In this document: positions 20,892 to 33,714 of the stretch, piece after piece
Numbering within the stretch: the first letter of the stretch is position 1
Layout: each line of letters opens with the position of its first letter
From: Conoideocrella luteorostrata
Taxonomy: Eukaryota > Ascomycota > Sordariomycetes > Hypocreales > Clavicipitaceae
Length of the DNA stretch: 51,527 nucleotides
Assembly: GCA_032433595.1 (NCBI GenBank)
Contig: JASWJB010000316.1
Coordinates: forward strand, 1-51,527
Direction: 5' to 3'
Notes under the pieces: generated by a model
Database searches by the model: none
The model's input: only the letters and a program-made list of their open reading frames with translations
What the model was told of the DNA's origin: nothing
Position numbers and translations under genes: made by a program

Positions 20892-23800
20892 TTATAGCTC
20901 CTTCTTGCCCTTAATACTCCTATTGGTTTCTATTGTTGTCGTTTGCATGAAAAAGTTGCGCTCAATAAGTTTGAGGATCTCGTCAAGTAATCTAGAGGCT
21001 CAGGATTAGCTATGATTTTTTTGGTCATCGTCATAAAGAGAAATGAGGAAACTTACATGACAGGCGCGCTGACAATGACAACGGCCTTCCACTCGGTGAC
21101 GTTGAGAGGAACAATTGCAAACAGAGTCTGTAAGAAAGGAATGTACAGAAGGGCAAAGTGAAGAGCCATGGATAGAGCAATAGCGTAAACAAGCATCATG
21201 TTCTTCCACAGGGGCATAGTCAGCAGTGATTCGCTGGACGAAAGCGCATTCATGGCGTTGAACATTTCGATCACAACGAGAATGGACAGAGACACAGTAG
21301 AACCAGCTTTGGCCATGTCATTAGAGAACATTTCGCAACCAATTTCAGGGAAATCGGCAGAGCAGTGGTGGAAGCGCGAGAGCTGCTTGAAGGTGATCTG
21401 GGGGCCCTCGGGGTTGTACATGAACCACCAGGCGTACCCAGCAACAGTTGCCAAACCGACATATGTTCCAATGATGAGATAACGCAAGAACAGCCATCCG
21501 CCAATAAGAGGCTCATCTCTCTTTCTGGGTTGACGTCTCATGATACCGTTATCTGGCGGGTTGAAAGACAAGGCAGTGGCGGGGAGACCATCCGTAACTA
21601 GATTGACCCAGAGTAGTTGGACGGGGATCAGAGCTTCAGGCATACCCAAAGCGGCCGTCAAGAAGATGGAGACAACCTCACCAATGTTGGAAGAAATGAG
21701 GTAACGAATGAACTGCTGAGTGTTGCTGTAAATGGCGCGGCCTTCCTCGATGGCGACCTCGATGGTGGCAAAGTTGCTGTCGGCGAGAACCATGTCTGCG
21801 GCCAGCTTGGACACGTCAGTGCCAGAACCCATAGCAACACCAATGTCGGCCTTTTTCAAAGCAGGAGCATCGTTCACACCATCACCAGTCATTGCCACGA
21901 CTTCACCAAGAGACTGAAGGAGGTCAACCAACTTGGACTTATGACCGGGCTCAACGCGGGAGAACAAAGACGCTCTCTTAGCAGCCTCGAGTTGCTCACC
22001 AGGGCTCAAATTTTCAAATTCTCGCCCAATGTAGCTCTTGCCAGTAAGGTCCTCATGAGGTCCAAATACTCCAATCTGACGGCAGATACTCTCTGCGGTA
22101 TGACGATTGTCTCCGGTGATGACAATGACACGGATACCGGCTTCCTTGCACTTGCGGATGGATCCAGGAACCTCCTCCCGTGGAGGATCCAGCATGCCAA
22201 CCAATCCCAATAAAGTCATGTTCTGCTCAAGCTGAGCGTATTCATGAGTAGACTTGGCAGAAAGCAGCGGACTCTTCGAGACATCATCAATGCTAGCAAG
22301 GGCAATAACGCGGAGGCCGCGGTTACCATAATCAATGACTTCCTTCATCAAGAGATCGGCAAGCTTGCTATTAAGAGCTACCTTCTTGCCGTTGGCACCA
22401 ACGAGAGTATGAGTGCAGCGGTCGAGGATGGATTCAGGAGCACCCTTTACGAGAAGTTTCTTCTGCTTTCCGTTTCGAACAAGAACAGACATGCTCTTTC
22501 GGTCTCGAGAAAACTCGTATGTAGCAAGTCGGGGAAGCTGCTTCTCGTAATGGTGGCTGGCATGATGAAGGCAGTCGTCTGGGTGCGCATTATTTGGAGC
22601 GCAAGGACCAATCTTTTCAACAAGAGCACGGAGGGCTCCCTCAGTAGATTCGCCAACCTTGGAGAATGTGGCAGAGGAGGAATCATAAGTAAGATGAGCA
22701 TCGTTGCACACAGCGGCAACTTCAGTCATCTGACGCACAGTATCGGATGACGAAGGGAGATTCTCTAGGTGCTTGCCATTACTTGTAATAGCGCCTTTGG
22801 GGGCAAATGTTGTGCCTTCGACATCGAGTTCGACCAAATCGTTGCCGGCCTCATTGAGGTAGACAATCTTGTTCACGCTCATCTGATTCGTGGTCAAAGT
22901 GCCAGTCTTGTCGGAGCAAATGACACTGCAGCTTCCCAAGGTCTCCACCGAAGGTAGACTACGGACAACAGCGTTCTTAGCAGCCATCTTTCGGGTACCA
23001 AGGGCTAAACATGTTGTGATAACAACGGCAAGACCTTCAGGAATGGCGGCCACACCAAGTGAAACGGCGATCTTAAGATAATAAATGGCACCTTTGGTCC
23101 AACTACCGTGACTAGGATCGTTGAAGTTGGGAATATTGATCAACCAGACAAGGATACAGATGACCGTAATGACCTTGGCGAGGCTGTCGCCGAAGTCGTT
23201 AAGCTTTTGTTTGAGAGGGGTAGGCTCTGAAATCTGAGCGGTAATGCTCTCATGAATATCTCCGATAGCCGTGTTGGATCCTGTGAGAACGACGACAGCT
23301 CTAGCGCGACCGGTCACAACCGTGGTGCCTGAGAAGAGCATGTTGACTTGATCCTGCAGGACGGCACGTTCATCCTTGACCACGGCTTCGTCGTCCTTGC
23401 CAACGCTTTCGCTTTCTCCGGTCAAAATAGCCTGGTCGACAGCAAAGCTATTGCTTTCAATGGCAATAACGCGGCAATCGGCGGGGATGCGGTCGCCAAT
23501 GGAAATAGTAATAATGTCACCAGGGACCAAATCCTCAGCCTTGACACGGGAAACGTGACCGTTGTTGCGAACCGCATTGGCCTCGTTGGCGGAATATTCT
23601 TGCAGAGCAGCGATCGCCTTCTCAGCGCTGCTTTCTTGAGAGACTCCGACGACGGAGTTGAGGATCAGAATGGTGAGAATCTGGACAGTTGTTAGCTGAC
23701 AAACTCTTACAACATCACACTGCGGGCATTTGAGCTTTGTAATTACTTACCACTGCGGGGTCAACGAAGGCGCTCCAGCCGCCTTCATCTTCAAAAAGAG

Positions 23801-24173
23801 CTAGGACGAACGAGACAGCGGCAGAACCCAGGAGGATAATGACAAGCTGGTCCTTGAATTGCTCCAAAATAAGCTCCCACAAAGGCGTAGGGGGCTCTTC
23901 GGGAATGGCTGTTTATCTAGCGTCAGTTCCGTTCTGTATTGGCAAAAAAGTGGCGGGGTATTAAGAGAAGTCTGTAAAGCTCTAGGATGCTCCCAATCCA
24001 GGTGGAAGGGTTGCGGAGGGCAAGGCAGGTAGAAGCAATACAGGAAATAACGCACCATTACGGCCATATTTGATTCGAAGCTCTCCAACATCTTTGTTGG
24101 TCAGACCATCATGCTCATCCACATTGAAATGGGAGAGCACAGTCGCAATGGGACGGGCAAATGCGTTTTCCAT
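20892..24173 (-). CDS. SERCA-type P2A Ca2+-transporting ATPase (999 aa)
   Basis: ATP-driven Ca2+ pump of the endoplasmic reticulum or a related membrane. Four exons, 24056-24173, 23751-23908, 21057-23680, 20892-20991, join to 3000 nt; introns are 147, 70 and 65 nt. Start [20 protein letters not shown] is typical of SERCA. Landmarks: TGES (residues 179-182, A domain), M4 [18 protein letters not shown] with Glu307 (animal enzymes have PEGLPA here), phosphorylated Asp349 in [65 protein letters not shown], and the M6 ion-site region [20 protein letters not shown]. The numbering of TGES and the Asp tracks animal SERCA within two residues. The C-terminus ends KGKKEL, reminiscent of ER-retention KxKxx signals but not canonical. 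The animal-enzyme PEGLPA/PEGLAV difference is, as far as I recall, normal in fungi. Confidence 0.97.
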
Positions 24174-26482
24174 GTTGACTTGTTCGGTGACAGGACACCG
24201 GAGGATCGGTGACAAAAATCTAGTGGTTTGCGACGAACCGAGCCGGTATAATAAGACGGAGGACGTACGGCCAAGCGAGGGGCAATGATATAAAGAAAGA
24301 ATAAAATGGAGGACAAATATGCAAACTGAAAGCCAGAAGAACCAGATCAGCACAGTGGAATGGCCAATTTGTCAGATCTGGGCGGCCCCACGTGTCGGTT
24401 TTGGGAAGAAGGCTGGCGTAGAGGCAGAAAGAGATGCCTTCATAAGCCAGAATCGCTCAAGGCTCCAGCGGGTATCGAAAAGTTCTACGTGTCCGGTTCG
24501 TTTTGGAGGTGCTAGTCCAGAAGGCGTTGGGCGGGAAGGGTCTGGTTCTTCCGGAGTGGGCCGCATGGCGACAGCGTCTGCGTTTGGCGTCATAAGAACA
24601 TGAGACAGTTGGAGGACGGGTCAACAGGTCAGCTAGTACTAGCCAGGTGCCAACCAGGTGCCAACCAGGTGCCAACCAGGTGCCAACCACCCACCCAACC
24701 CAGCGCTCACTCTCACCAGCAAAGTTAGTCCACCCATTCCGGTCTCTACGAGGCAAGTGCAGGCTAATAAACACCCGGCATTGTGGGAAGGAGGCGCATG
24801 CAGCGGCGACTCCTACGCCCACTTCTCGGCTTCCGGATCACTTCAAGCAGGTACCGAGTCACCGTTTGGTTAGCCGAACTCGAACTTGGCGCGTCTCATG
24901 CTGCTCTGCTTAGGGAGAGACGTAAATTACGGAGTACTAGGTACCACACATCAGCATGGCAATAGTGGTGGGTGGGAAGTACGGCCACCGTCCGTACGCC
25001 ATCTGTCGTGCCCAGCCAGCACTGCCTCCAAATTGATCCATGGTGGTGAGTTTGATCCACACTCTTTCTTCGTCCTCACAGAACCAAGAAGTGGCACCAG
25101 TGGAGTTGAAGGTAAGGGAAGCGGACCGTGAAAACCTGGGGGTTTTATTAGGGCATCTGTCGGGCGAGCAAATAGCAGAAGAGGACAGATAAGCACCAGG
25201 TGCACGACAACAAGCGCCACCGACATGCTCCCTAAGCTAGCCGGCGGACTTAGCACCGAACTCTCGCCGTGTGATTTTCGGATTTGGCTGCTGCTTTCCA
25301 CCACGTCGCTCTCTCTCAATGAGAAAGTCCAGCTAATTATGATACGGAGCATACTCATGGCCCAGCTGAATCTAACTAAACCTTGTAATCTTGATTGCCG
25401 AGGAAGTCGGAGGGATCTCATTCGTGGAAACGTCGAATGCTTATGCGCTGCTGCCGCGTGCTGCTGCCGGTGAATGCCAACGACAACACGTTGAAGGAGC
25501 CACAATTGTTGCAGCAACCTTTGATGTTACAATGCTACATAGAAACACTATTCGCATTCGTAATCTAATGTTGAATCTTTGCTGTAGTCTCGTTGTAAAG
25601 ATAGCTAAAAGCCAGCCACTATCCTGCGAAAGCAAGTTTCTCGGCTTGTCATCAGCGTATTCGGCCGACGGTCATCCACGAAGCCAAGCTGCCAGCACCC
25701 CCTCATGGATCCGATTTCCCTTGATGATGCCTTTCTCTTTTCGTCATCCCCTGCTCTCCGCCCTTGATGTTTAAAGAGCAGCTTAAGCAAAAATTGTAGC
25801 AAGCGTGATGACAACAAACCAGCTAGGTGCAGCCATCTCCATAGGCTAAGTCATCATCGAGCATTTCGTCTGCTTGCTGTAGACTCGGACATGGCGTGGT
25901 CAAAACATTGGGGAGTGTCTTGCCCTAGGTCAGTTGGAGGTCATGACTCTCCAATGTCTACGATTCGGAATTTGTTCCTTTGTTGTTGATGCTCTGGGTT
26001 TGACTCTGGAGCTTGTTTAATTCGGTACAGATTATCGGTGAAACCTATCAAACATCTCTACATCCAGTAGAACGTACTACAATGTAAATTACTTGCAGAA
26101 TGAAGAACGGCTCAGACTTGCCTTTAACGACGTCATTGCCATTGTGTACGTAGAGATAGCCTGTTGACCGCTAAAAACAAAGAGGGGCTATGCTGCTGGG
26201 CAGCAAAACACACAACTTGTATTAGGACATACATGGCTATCGAGGGCCGCAATGACTCGGAAGTATCTGTTTGCCATCATCATTGCCGTAATGTCCTTGG
26301 CATCATTTGTGTTGGGCTGGAATTGATGCAGTAGCAGAGAGCAGGGAGCAGGGAGCAGCTTGGCGAGCTGCGGCGACACTTGACGCCGTTTACCGTTATG
26401 GTAACGGATGGTGAGCGATGGATATTATCAAGGCGAAATGAGAGTAGTTCCCTTCACCCTGCCACTCTCCATCTTGGCTGTT
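24174..26482. other. 2.3-kb gene-free region upstream of SERCA
   Basis: Contains the SERCA promoter/5' UTR, a CACGTG at about 24389, an 11-bp tandem repeat at 24643-24686, and heptamer copies near 24929 and 25342. A 188-codon minus-strand frame (24951-25517) has no recognisable family and is not called. Confidence 0.55.
24643..24686. repeat. 11-bp tandem repeat, four perfect copies
   Basis: Unit CCAGGTGCCAA repeated four times without a mismatch, followed by degenerate CCACCCACCCAACC. It lies about 470 bp upstream of the SERCA start codon. The period is close to one helical turn. Confidence 0.95.
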
Positions 26483-28294
26483 CTAGCACCAAATTGGATC
26501 TGTGCACTGCATTAGCCTTCTATGCTCTGCTATGAATAGTCGATTGGCAGCTTTCTGGACTCGAATGCGAACCATCTCGATACCACTTACGGCACGTTTT
26601 TTCTCCCTCACGACGTTGAGCATGCCCAGCTCTTCTGCGAGAAGACGTAGCACCCTTTTCCCCGGCTCTGGCAGCTCCCCCTCAACTTCATCATTTGCGA
26701 AGTCACATTTCTGCCATGCAGGTAGTTCTATTGCCCATCTTACAAAATCCTCGTCGAGATAAGGGAACCGAATTTCTCTCTCCCAGTTGGCCATAACTCT
26801 GTCATCACGGCCGAGGTTTCGTTTTCCCAGGCGACTTACATCGAGTTTTAGCTCTTCAATGAGTCCTTCATAGTTCTGCCGACTGAATGCCGCGGCGTGT
26901 CGGATGTATCCTCCAAACAGTTCGTCTGCTCCTAAGCCTGAGAGTAGTACGCGAGCGCTTGTCGCATATGGCTTGGGTTGGGAATCAACGCCTATCTCAC
27001 AGAATCCAATGCCTCTGGCGGCAAAATATAGCGCAAAGGCGATAGAGAGGTCCATTTCAGTATTGTGAGGGTAGATCAGATCGATTACTTCAGATCGATG
27101 TTCGCAAGTCAGTGAGAACGGAACATTTACCTGGAGTTCTTGTTAGTTTGACAAGCACTGGAATTGACAGTTTGCAGCGTGCTAATGCATACAGTTATAA
27201 GACGAAACTGGCGATCAGGGCAAGCTAGCAGGAGTTCAGCGAACGATTTCCGTCCTGTGATCCGATCTGGACACAACTCAAATAACTCATTCTGAGAAAT
27301 TCCCTTATTTTGGGCAGCAATTCTAGGGTTCTCAAATGCCACATTAAGCAAATCAACGGGTTGATCAACTGGGAGTATGTCACTTGCCAAGCGAGCCAGT
27401 ACCGTGCAGTCGAGCCCTCCAGAGAACAAGATGGCAACTCTCGCATCTATAGTAGATGCACCTGGCGGCACCGGCACTTGCAGCACTCGCAATTGCAGAG
27501 AATCAGTGAGGTGATGACGAAGTTGGCTCATGACAACCGACTGCTTAGCCAGCTGGGGAGATTCTACTGGAACCGTATTGTTGAAGGCTCCAATTCCTGA
27601 AATCTGTCCATTCGAAAGGTAAGTGGCAAGAATCTTCCCAAATATCAACGCGGAACCGTGTGAAACTTACAAACGAGTCGTCTTCAACCCAATCATATCT
27701 GGTGGGAACAGGGTTGGCATATCCCTTGCCTACATTTTGTAATGTTAGGACATAAATCCCATCTGCTTCTACCTCAGTCCAGCCGGTAGTAGGGAAATCA
27801 GCTATGCTAGCCAACAGAAACTGCTCTCCAGGCTTGACCAGCAGGGACCGCCGTCCCAGACGGTCTCGTCCGTAGTACAGGCGCCTTGTGGGTTTATCAA
27901 AGTAAATGAAAGCAAACGGGCCCTCGATCTTACGAAGGACATCAAGCACACGATTGGAGTCATCATTCAAGGAATGGCGACTGGCCAAACTCAGCAGAGC
28001 AAAAATTGCCGCTGAGTCGTTACCATTGACTGCCTCTCCTCCGATCTTCCACGCCTCTCCGTTCCAGCAAAACACAGATCCAGTGATTTCGTCCACAATA
28101 GGCTGCTTTACAATGCGATCTCCTCGCAGAGACATTACCGTAGACGTAAAAGTTAATGTCGTGGCGTTAGCATCGTCTAAACGCGTGGTGAACGTGCCCT
28201 GGTAGTCCGGGCCGCGATTCCGCAGACGCCGCTCCAGGACAGAGGAGACAAGGCATTTTTCAGCTGCAGAAACAGCCGCGTAGATGCCACACAT
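26483..28294 (-). CDS. asparagine synthetase domain protein, ASNSD1 type (560 aa)
   Basis: Two-domain protein: class II glutamine amidotransferase followed by an Asn_synthase (ATP-pyrophosphatase) domain. Exons 27671-28294, 27603-27193 and 26483-27130 each join in phase 0 (1683 nt; introns 67 and 62 nt). The start is set at MCGIYAAV, because the glutaminase needs Cys2 as N-terminal nucleophile; an ATG 24 nt upstream would bury it. RNRGPDYQG (substrate Arg region) and YGRDRLGRRSLL follow. The second domain has ILFSGGLDCTVLA (PP-loop SGGLD, residues 269-273), TEMDLSIAFALYFAARG, and VLLSGLGADELFGGY. Length and arrangement match eukaryotic ASNSD1 and a yeast homologue rather than AsnB/ASN1, so true asparagine synthesis is doubtful; the cellular role of this group is poorly known to me. 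Confidence 0.92.
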
Positions 28295-30563
28295 ATTTTG
28301 GCCTGCTGGGCAGGGCAACGCAGCACTATTCTGTGGCTATCCGTAGTGTACAAGTTGGAGAACCAGTTGTACGGAGTATTACGGCAGATATTCGAGGAAT
28401 TAACGACCCACATCGAACTTACCCTAGACAATTATTCTTAGCCAACACTACGGAGTACGGAGAAGTACGGTGCGTGTAGCGCTAAAAAGTAACCTTTTCA
28501 TTTGAATAGTACGCGAATAGCGCTTCTGGTGAGAAGACACAATACCTTGCGCAAATGTAGACGGGCATGACACCTATTCACAAGCTCAAAAGTCTCCCTA
28601 CCATCGTTGTCCACGTGTCTCCGTTGGAGCTCCGCTAGGCAGGGCTCAATGAAGTTTGTGGCCAGCTTTTGCCACGCTGCTCAAGTCTTGTTTTTAAACC
28701 AAAACAGAAGTATACTCCTAATAGCGAGGATACTATCCTAAAATTCCCAGTCAATAATGCCTATGAATTTTTCCATCCTAAGCGATGCCGTTAAAAGGCT
28801 TTAGGTCACCGTGTGAAAACACTGGGGATCCTTGGTCTTTATTTTAGCACGGCTACAATGCACTTGACGTTAGCCGAGTCTCTACTGTTTCTGCGCTCTG
28901 GATATTAATGTGGCCGAGGCGGGTTGCGTAGTCAGCAATGAAGGGAAGCACGGTAATCATGCAGTACGGTTCTTGCGCAACGTTTAATTAAAGTCCCTGG
29001 AGCCGGGAGGGCTCGAAGCTACCGGAGCAATCTCGTAAGTACGTGAAGATATGCCTGTGCTCCAAGTCAGACAGACTAGGCTAGGCTCCGACTATAGCTT
29101 GCCACGGATACGCTCCATGAAAATATGCGTCATATGTTGTAAATAGATGAGCAATACACGTGGAGGACTGGGATATTTGTCCGGGCGGCAATGAAGGTCA
29201 AGCGAGTTGCTTCAGCGAGGCCAATGTCCTTACCCTGCATCAGGGTAGATTGGCGGTATATAGGGACACAGGGGCCATCGCATTAGCAGAATAGCCGGAT
29301 ACCGCCGAATGGTGGTGTTATCGATTGCTAGACTACCTGCATCCTGATGTCTGGTGAGTGTTTTGCTATGGCGAACTGTTGAACTTTGTACTTTGTGTGA
29401 GGAAGACGAATCTACCAAGTCACTTAGCTGGATACCATGTCTCCTGCACAAATGAAAGAACTTAAATCCGGCCACGATGAAATATGCAGCACCTGACTGG
29501 GCGCCTACTAGTACATTTCTCAGAATACTTGTTCTTTCCGCGAAGTAGAATACCCCTAAACCTTGCCGTCCGTAGAGCTAGTGACAGTGAAAGATCGGAT
29601 CTAGAGAGAATATACAACAGCTTGCTGATAATTGCTATATAAAGTCGTGGTTGTTCAAGTGAATCTGCTCTGCCGTCTGACTGCGAGGCTCCACAGGTAG
29701 TATTGGCCGGCCTTGCACAGTGCTTGATAATTTTTGTTTGACGATATCACGCCGTCTTTGTGTGAGGTAAACTGAGTGCCAGGTCAAGCTGTGACCAGCG
29801 GCCGTGCACAGCCACAGCGGGATGTGGGCTTTGAGTCGCTAATTCGGGACTAGAGGCGATGCCAACTGTCACTATGTGTCATTGGAAAGGTACCAAGAAC
29901 GGCAGCAATAATTGGCCAGTCATAAACACGGCATGGCATAGCATGGGCATGGGTTAGCAGCCACTTGGTTGCGCCGGCAACCACATGACACGCCTGAGGC
30001 GCAAAGTACACAAACCACGCAAAGCAATGGGAAAGAGACTCGTGGGCTTTTTCGTCCGGTTGCCATGTCCCGATGCTCCTGGACTGCACTGCACTCTCCG
30101 CCAAACCAGACCGACGACAATTGGCGCTTCTCGTTACACCCACATCGACAATTCAGCATTGCTTAATGCCCTTTTTCTCTACCGCCACTTCGGGAACCAT
30201 CGCCAATCAATTTCGATCGGTTCTCAGTGGCTTTTGCTTCATTGCGAATGCAATACGTGTTTGAATTGTAGGTCCCATGTGGTTCTGTTTGCTCTTCCGC
30301 TCTTGCACCCAGTTTTCATGTTTGTCTCCGGCAAGCTGTATGGTGGCCCTTGTTTTCATGCCAAGCTCGGTGGATTATCGCCTCAAGATATGCCATAATC
30401 GGTAATTGATTGCAGCTGCTTATACGTCTTGTTAACTCTAGGCTCTCGTTTGCGACCTTCCTCTCACCTTGGCGACATTTAATATTTTTTTCGACCCTCA
30501 TCAATCCTTCAGCCTTCATTAACTCCTGGGCGTTCACATCGATTACCTAACGATCCTGCAGCA
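28295..30563. other. 2.3-kb divergent spacer, no gene seen
   Basis: Separates the divergent ASNSD1-type and Polo kinase genes and should hold both promoters. TACGGAG copies lie near 28369, 28450 and 28456, just upstream of the ASNSD1-type start. A CACGTG lies near 28613. Polo 5' UTR sequence is expected near 30400-30563, where pyrimidine-rich stretches occur. No open frame looks real. Confidence 0.55.
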
Positions 30564-33500
30564 ATGGCTCATTGGTTGGCGGCGGCCAAAGGCGGCGTCG
30601 ACCTTGAGGCCTTGTCTCCTAGAGATGCTAATGCCCAACGATTACCCAAGACAACTGAGGTCAAAGCCAAGTCTGCTGCACAACTTCGAGCAGCAAAGGA
30701 TAAGGAGCATCCCCCGCCTCCTCCTCCCGAAGTGCCGGAGCCTACCAGCTCCGATCGCCCTGATGGTGCTACCTATCAAGTCGGTAAGCTGTTAGGAAAG
30801 GGAGGCTTTGCCATTTGCTACAGCGGTCAGAATGTGGCCAGCAAGAAGAAATATGCTCTGAAGATTGTCAAGTGTAGAATGCCCCCCAAAATGGAGCAAA
30901 AGGTTAGCCAATCTTGTTGATATCTTGCTCTACGCATAACACCAATCTGACACTTTCCGTTAGTTCCAAACTGAGCTTCAAATACACTCAAAAATGAAGC
31001 ACAAGAATATTGTTCAATTTTTTAGGGCATTTTCGTTCGATAATTGCACCTACCTGGTCTTGGAACTCTGCAACAATGGCTCTCTCATGGACATGGTCAA
31101 ACGCCGCAAGGGTCTGACTGAGCCTGAAGTTCGATTTTACTCGGTTCAGATCGCTGGCGCTATCAAGTACATGCACGGCAAGGGTATCATCCATCGCGAC
31201 CTGAAGATGGGTAACATTTTCCTCGATTCTCAGATGAATGCGAAAATTGGCGACTTTGGCCTGGCTGCTTTAGTGGTGACTGGTAGGGACATGCAGACCA
31301 TTCGTCGCACAACTCTATGTGGCACTCCCAATTATATTGCCCCTGAGATCTTGGAGAAGGGAAAGAAGGGCCACGATCACATGGTCGATATCTGGAGTCT
31401 GGGCATCATAATGTATGCATCTCATTGACTTCTCTAACTTGCTAGACTGCCATATACTGACTATAGCTAGGTTTGCAATGCTGACGTCGAAGCCCCCTTT
31501 CCAATCGTCGACTACCGATGAGATTTATCGCCGCGCCAGAGAGAGAGACTACGAATGGCCTACAAGTGATGCATCGCAAAAGTACATTAGCCAGGAGGCC
31601 AAAGACCTAGTCGCCACCATGTTACAAGACGCAGACTGTCGCCCAGAACCGGATATTATCATTCAACACTCCTTCTTTACTTCCGGTTATATGCCTGCCG
31701 AGGCTGACATGACTAACCGGCTACGAGAGTTGCCTCCGGAGAGCCAGGAATTCTATGGGGCACGAATGAGCAGCACCTTACAAGCTACATCATATCGAAA
31801 TTTGAAAGATATGTGTCAAGAGTGCTGTATTGGCCCCTGGACTGATTCCAAGGTCATACTTTCGCAAATCTGGAAAGAGATGGCTCAAGAGGAAAAGTTG
31901 GGGTTGACACCCATGATCCCCCTTGCCGAGAACATTGTGTACCGGCCGTTCGAAGATTGGCTGAAGGAAAACTTGCCTCAAAGAAGCAAAATTTCGAACT
32001 CTCTAGGACCGTTGGCCTCGTCCTCGGCCGCAATTTCTGAGGAGTCACAAGCCAGCAATCAAAAAGCTCCGGTTGGTTTACTTAGACAGCCCCCACAGAG
32101 CTTTGCAGCTCAACAGCGTGCTCAGAACAGGCCATCCGTGGCTTCTTCGACAGCCAATTCGAATTCTCCAGTCGATCCTGTTTTGACCACAAGCCAAAGC
32201 GTGCGACTCGCATCGCGGCGGGATGCTACTCGTGATACATCGACCAAATCTTCATCCCAAACGCTCAGTAAAAGCATGAGAGTATCTGCTCGCACAGTGT
32301 TGCCATCAATACGTTCTGCTCCTAGCTTACAAGTTGCCGAGCGGGCAGCAACTATGGCATCTGCTCCGTTGCAACCGTTGAAGAAGTCGAGCTCACAGTC
32401 CATTCGGCCTGCGACTCTCTTTTCCTCCTCCGAAAAATCCGAGAACGTCAGTGGTTCGAAGCCCGACGTTATTCTTGATCGCTTGAGAAGACTGCAGGCT
32501 GAGCTGGAAAGAGCCCTTAACTCTCGAACTATGGCCATCATTTCGTCCAAGACTGTCTCTCCACCTCACCCTCACGTTGTTGTAAAGTGGGTTGACTATA
32601 CCAACAAATTTGGCCTCGGCTACATATTGAATGACGGAAGTGTCGGGTGTGTGTTACGTGATATCCCAACAACCGAAGGCAGCAAGACTGCGATGCTCCC
32701 TCCAGCGGGTGTATTCATTCGCGGCGCTGAGAAACACATCCTTCGCCGACAGGACGAGTCTTACTTAGACAGGAACCAGCCAATCCCAATGACGGAGCCT
32801 ATTAAGTTCTTCGAGAACAATGGCGAAAGTGGCCTCTCAGAAGTTAATGTTTCTCCCGAGCACTTTCGGGTGGCCGTCAACGATGATGGCACAGCCGGCA
32901 AGATGAATCCAGGCAAGGATATTTATCAGCACAGAAAGAGGGAGAGGATTATTCTTTGGAAAAAGTTTGCCAACTACATGATCGCCTATGGCAGAGACGA
33001 AAATCTACCGATTGAAGAGGTCGACGGACAAGGGGTTATGTCGCCAGGGCAGAAGGGTACAATGGCAGAGCTGGTGACCTTTTATCAGCGATTTGGAGAC
33101 GTAGGGTGCTGGGTATTTTGTGACGGCCATATTCAGGTGAGCAGACGCAGTCTGTTTTGCGATGCGGAATTGCACCGTATGACTAACCTCGATCTTAGTT
33201 CAACTTTCCCGACCACACCAAGATTGTTCTTGATGCCACTGGCACTTGGTGCCACTTCTGGCACCTGCCTCAAGACGCTGCCGAGAGACTCGCTGCTACA
33301 GGCACAATCGGCGCAACTGCTCTTGACGACCGTGCGACATTATCATATCCCCTGCAGACGTTACTCAACTTCCAGTCCAAATCCTCCACCCGCTCAGCTA
33401 GCACTCGCAAGCGACCAGACATTGACCCTGAGCTTCAGGGGATCCCTGCTGCAAACGATTTTCGACGCAAGATTGAGTTCATCAAGAATATCGTCCGGGA

Positions 33501-33714
33501 ATGGGTAGCTAACGGAGGTCTGGGAAATAGTTCAATGACCAGAGAAACTCGGCTACGATGGACGGGGTACCGAGAGCTCGTTAACACCACCATCCCTCAA
33601 AAGCATGTCTGGGTCACCGTCGGTGCTCGTTGGGGTGACCAAAGATTGTCGACCCTTGTCGACCCGCGAAAGCCATGGGAGCTGGGGGAAGAGGTTGACA
33701 GCTCAAAAAAATAG
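30564..33714 (+). CDS. Polo-like kinase, Cdc5/Plk1 type (989 aa)
   Basis: Mitotic Ser/Thr kinase that controls mitotic entry, spindle function and septation/cytokinesis. Exons 30564-30902, 30964-31412, 31471-33136, 33199-33714 give 2970 nt; introns are 58-62 nt. Kinase domain about 71-330: LLGKGGFAICYSG glycine loop, ALKIVK with Lys100, IIHRDLKMGNIFL (Asp192), DFG (Asp210), and TTLCGTPNYIAPE with activation Thr230. A Ser-rich linker of about 200 residues follows. Polo-box 1 begins near KWVDYTNKFGLGY with Trp636 (Plk1 Trp414 equivalent). Polo-box 2 contains FNFPDHTKIVL, where His824 and Lys826 match the phosphopeptide pincer His538/Lys540 of Plk1. A tail follows, with WVTVGARWGD near the end. 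The protein is longer than yeast Cdc5, mainly by the linker and C-terminal tail. The start has an in-frame ATG in good context and a Pro-rich N-terminus. Confidence 0.96.

Noticed and set aside
21617..22213. Long frame antisense to the SERCA gene
   Set aside because: Shadow of the well-supported minus-strand exon; its sequence is explained by SERCA codon bias.
23000..23120. PEGLAV instead of PEGLPA in SERCA transmembrane segment 4
   Set aside because: As far as I recall this is usual in fungal SERCA pumps, and the Ca2+-ligand Glu is kept, so it is not a sign of inactivation.
24951..25517. 188-codon minus-strand open frame upstream of SERCA
   Set aside because: No family, low-complexity start, overlaps probable regulatory DNA; not convincing as a gene.
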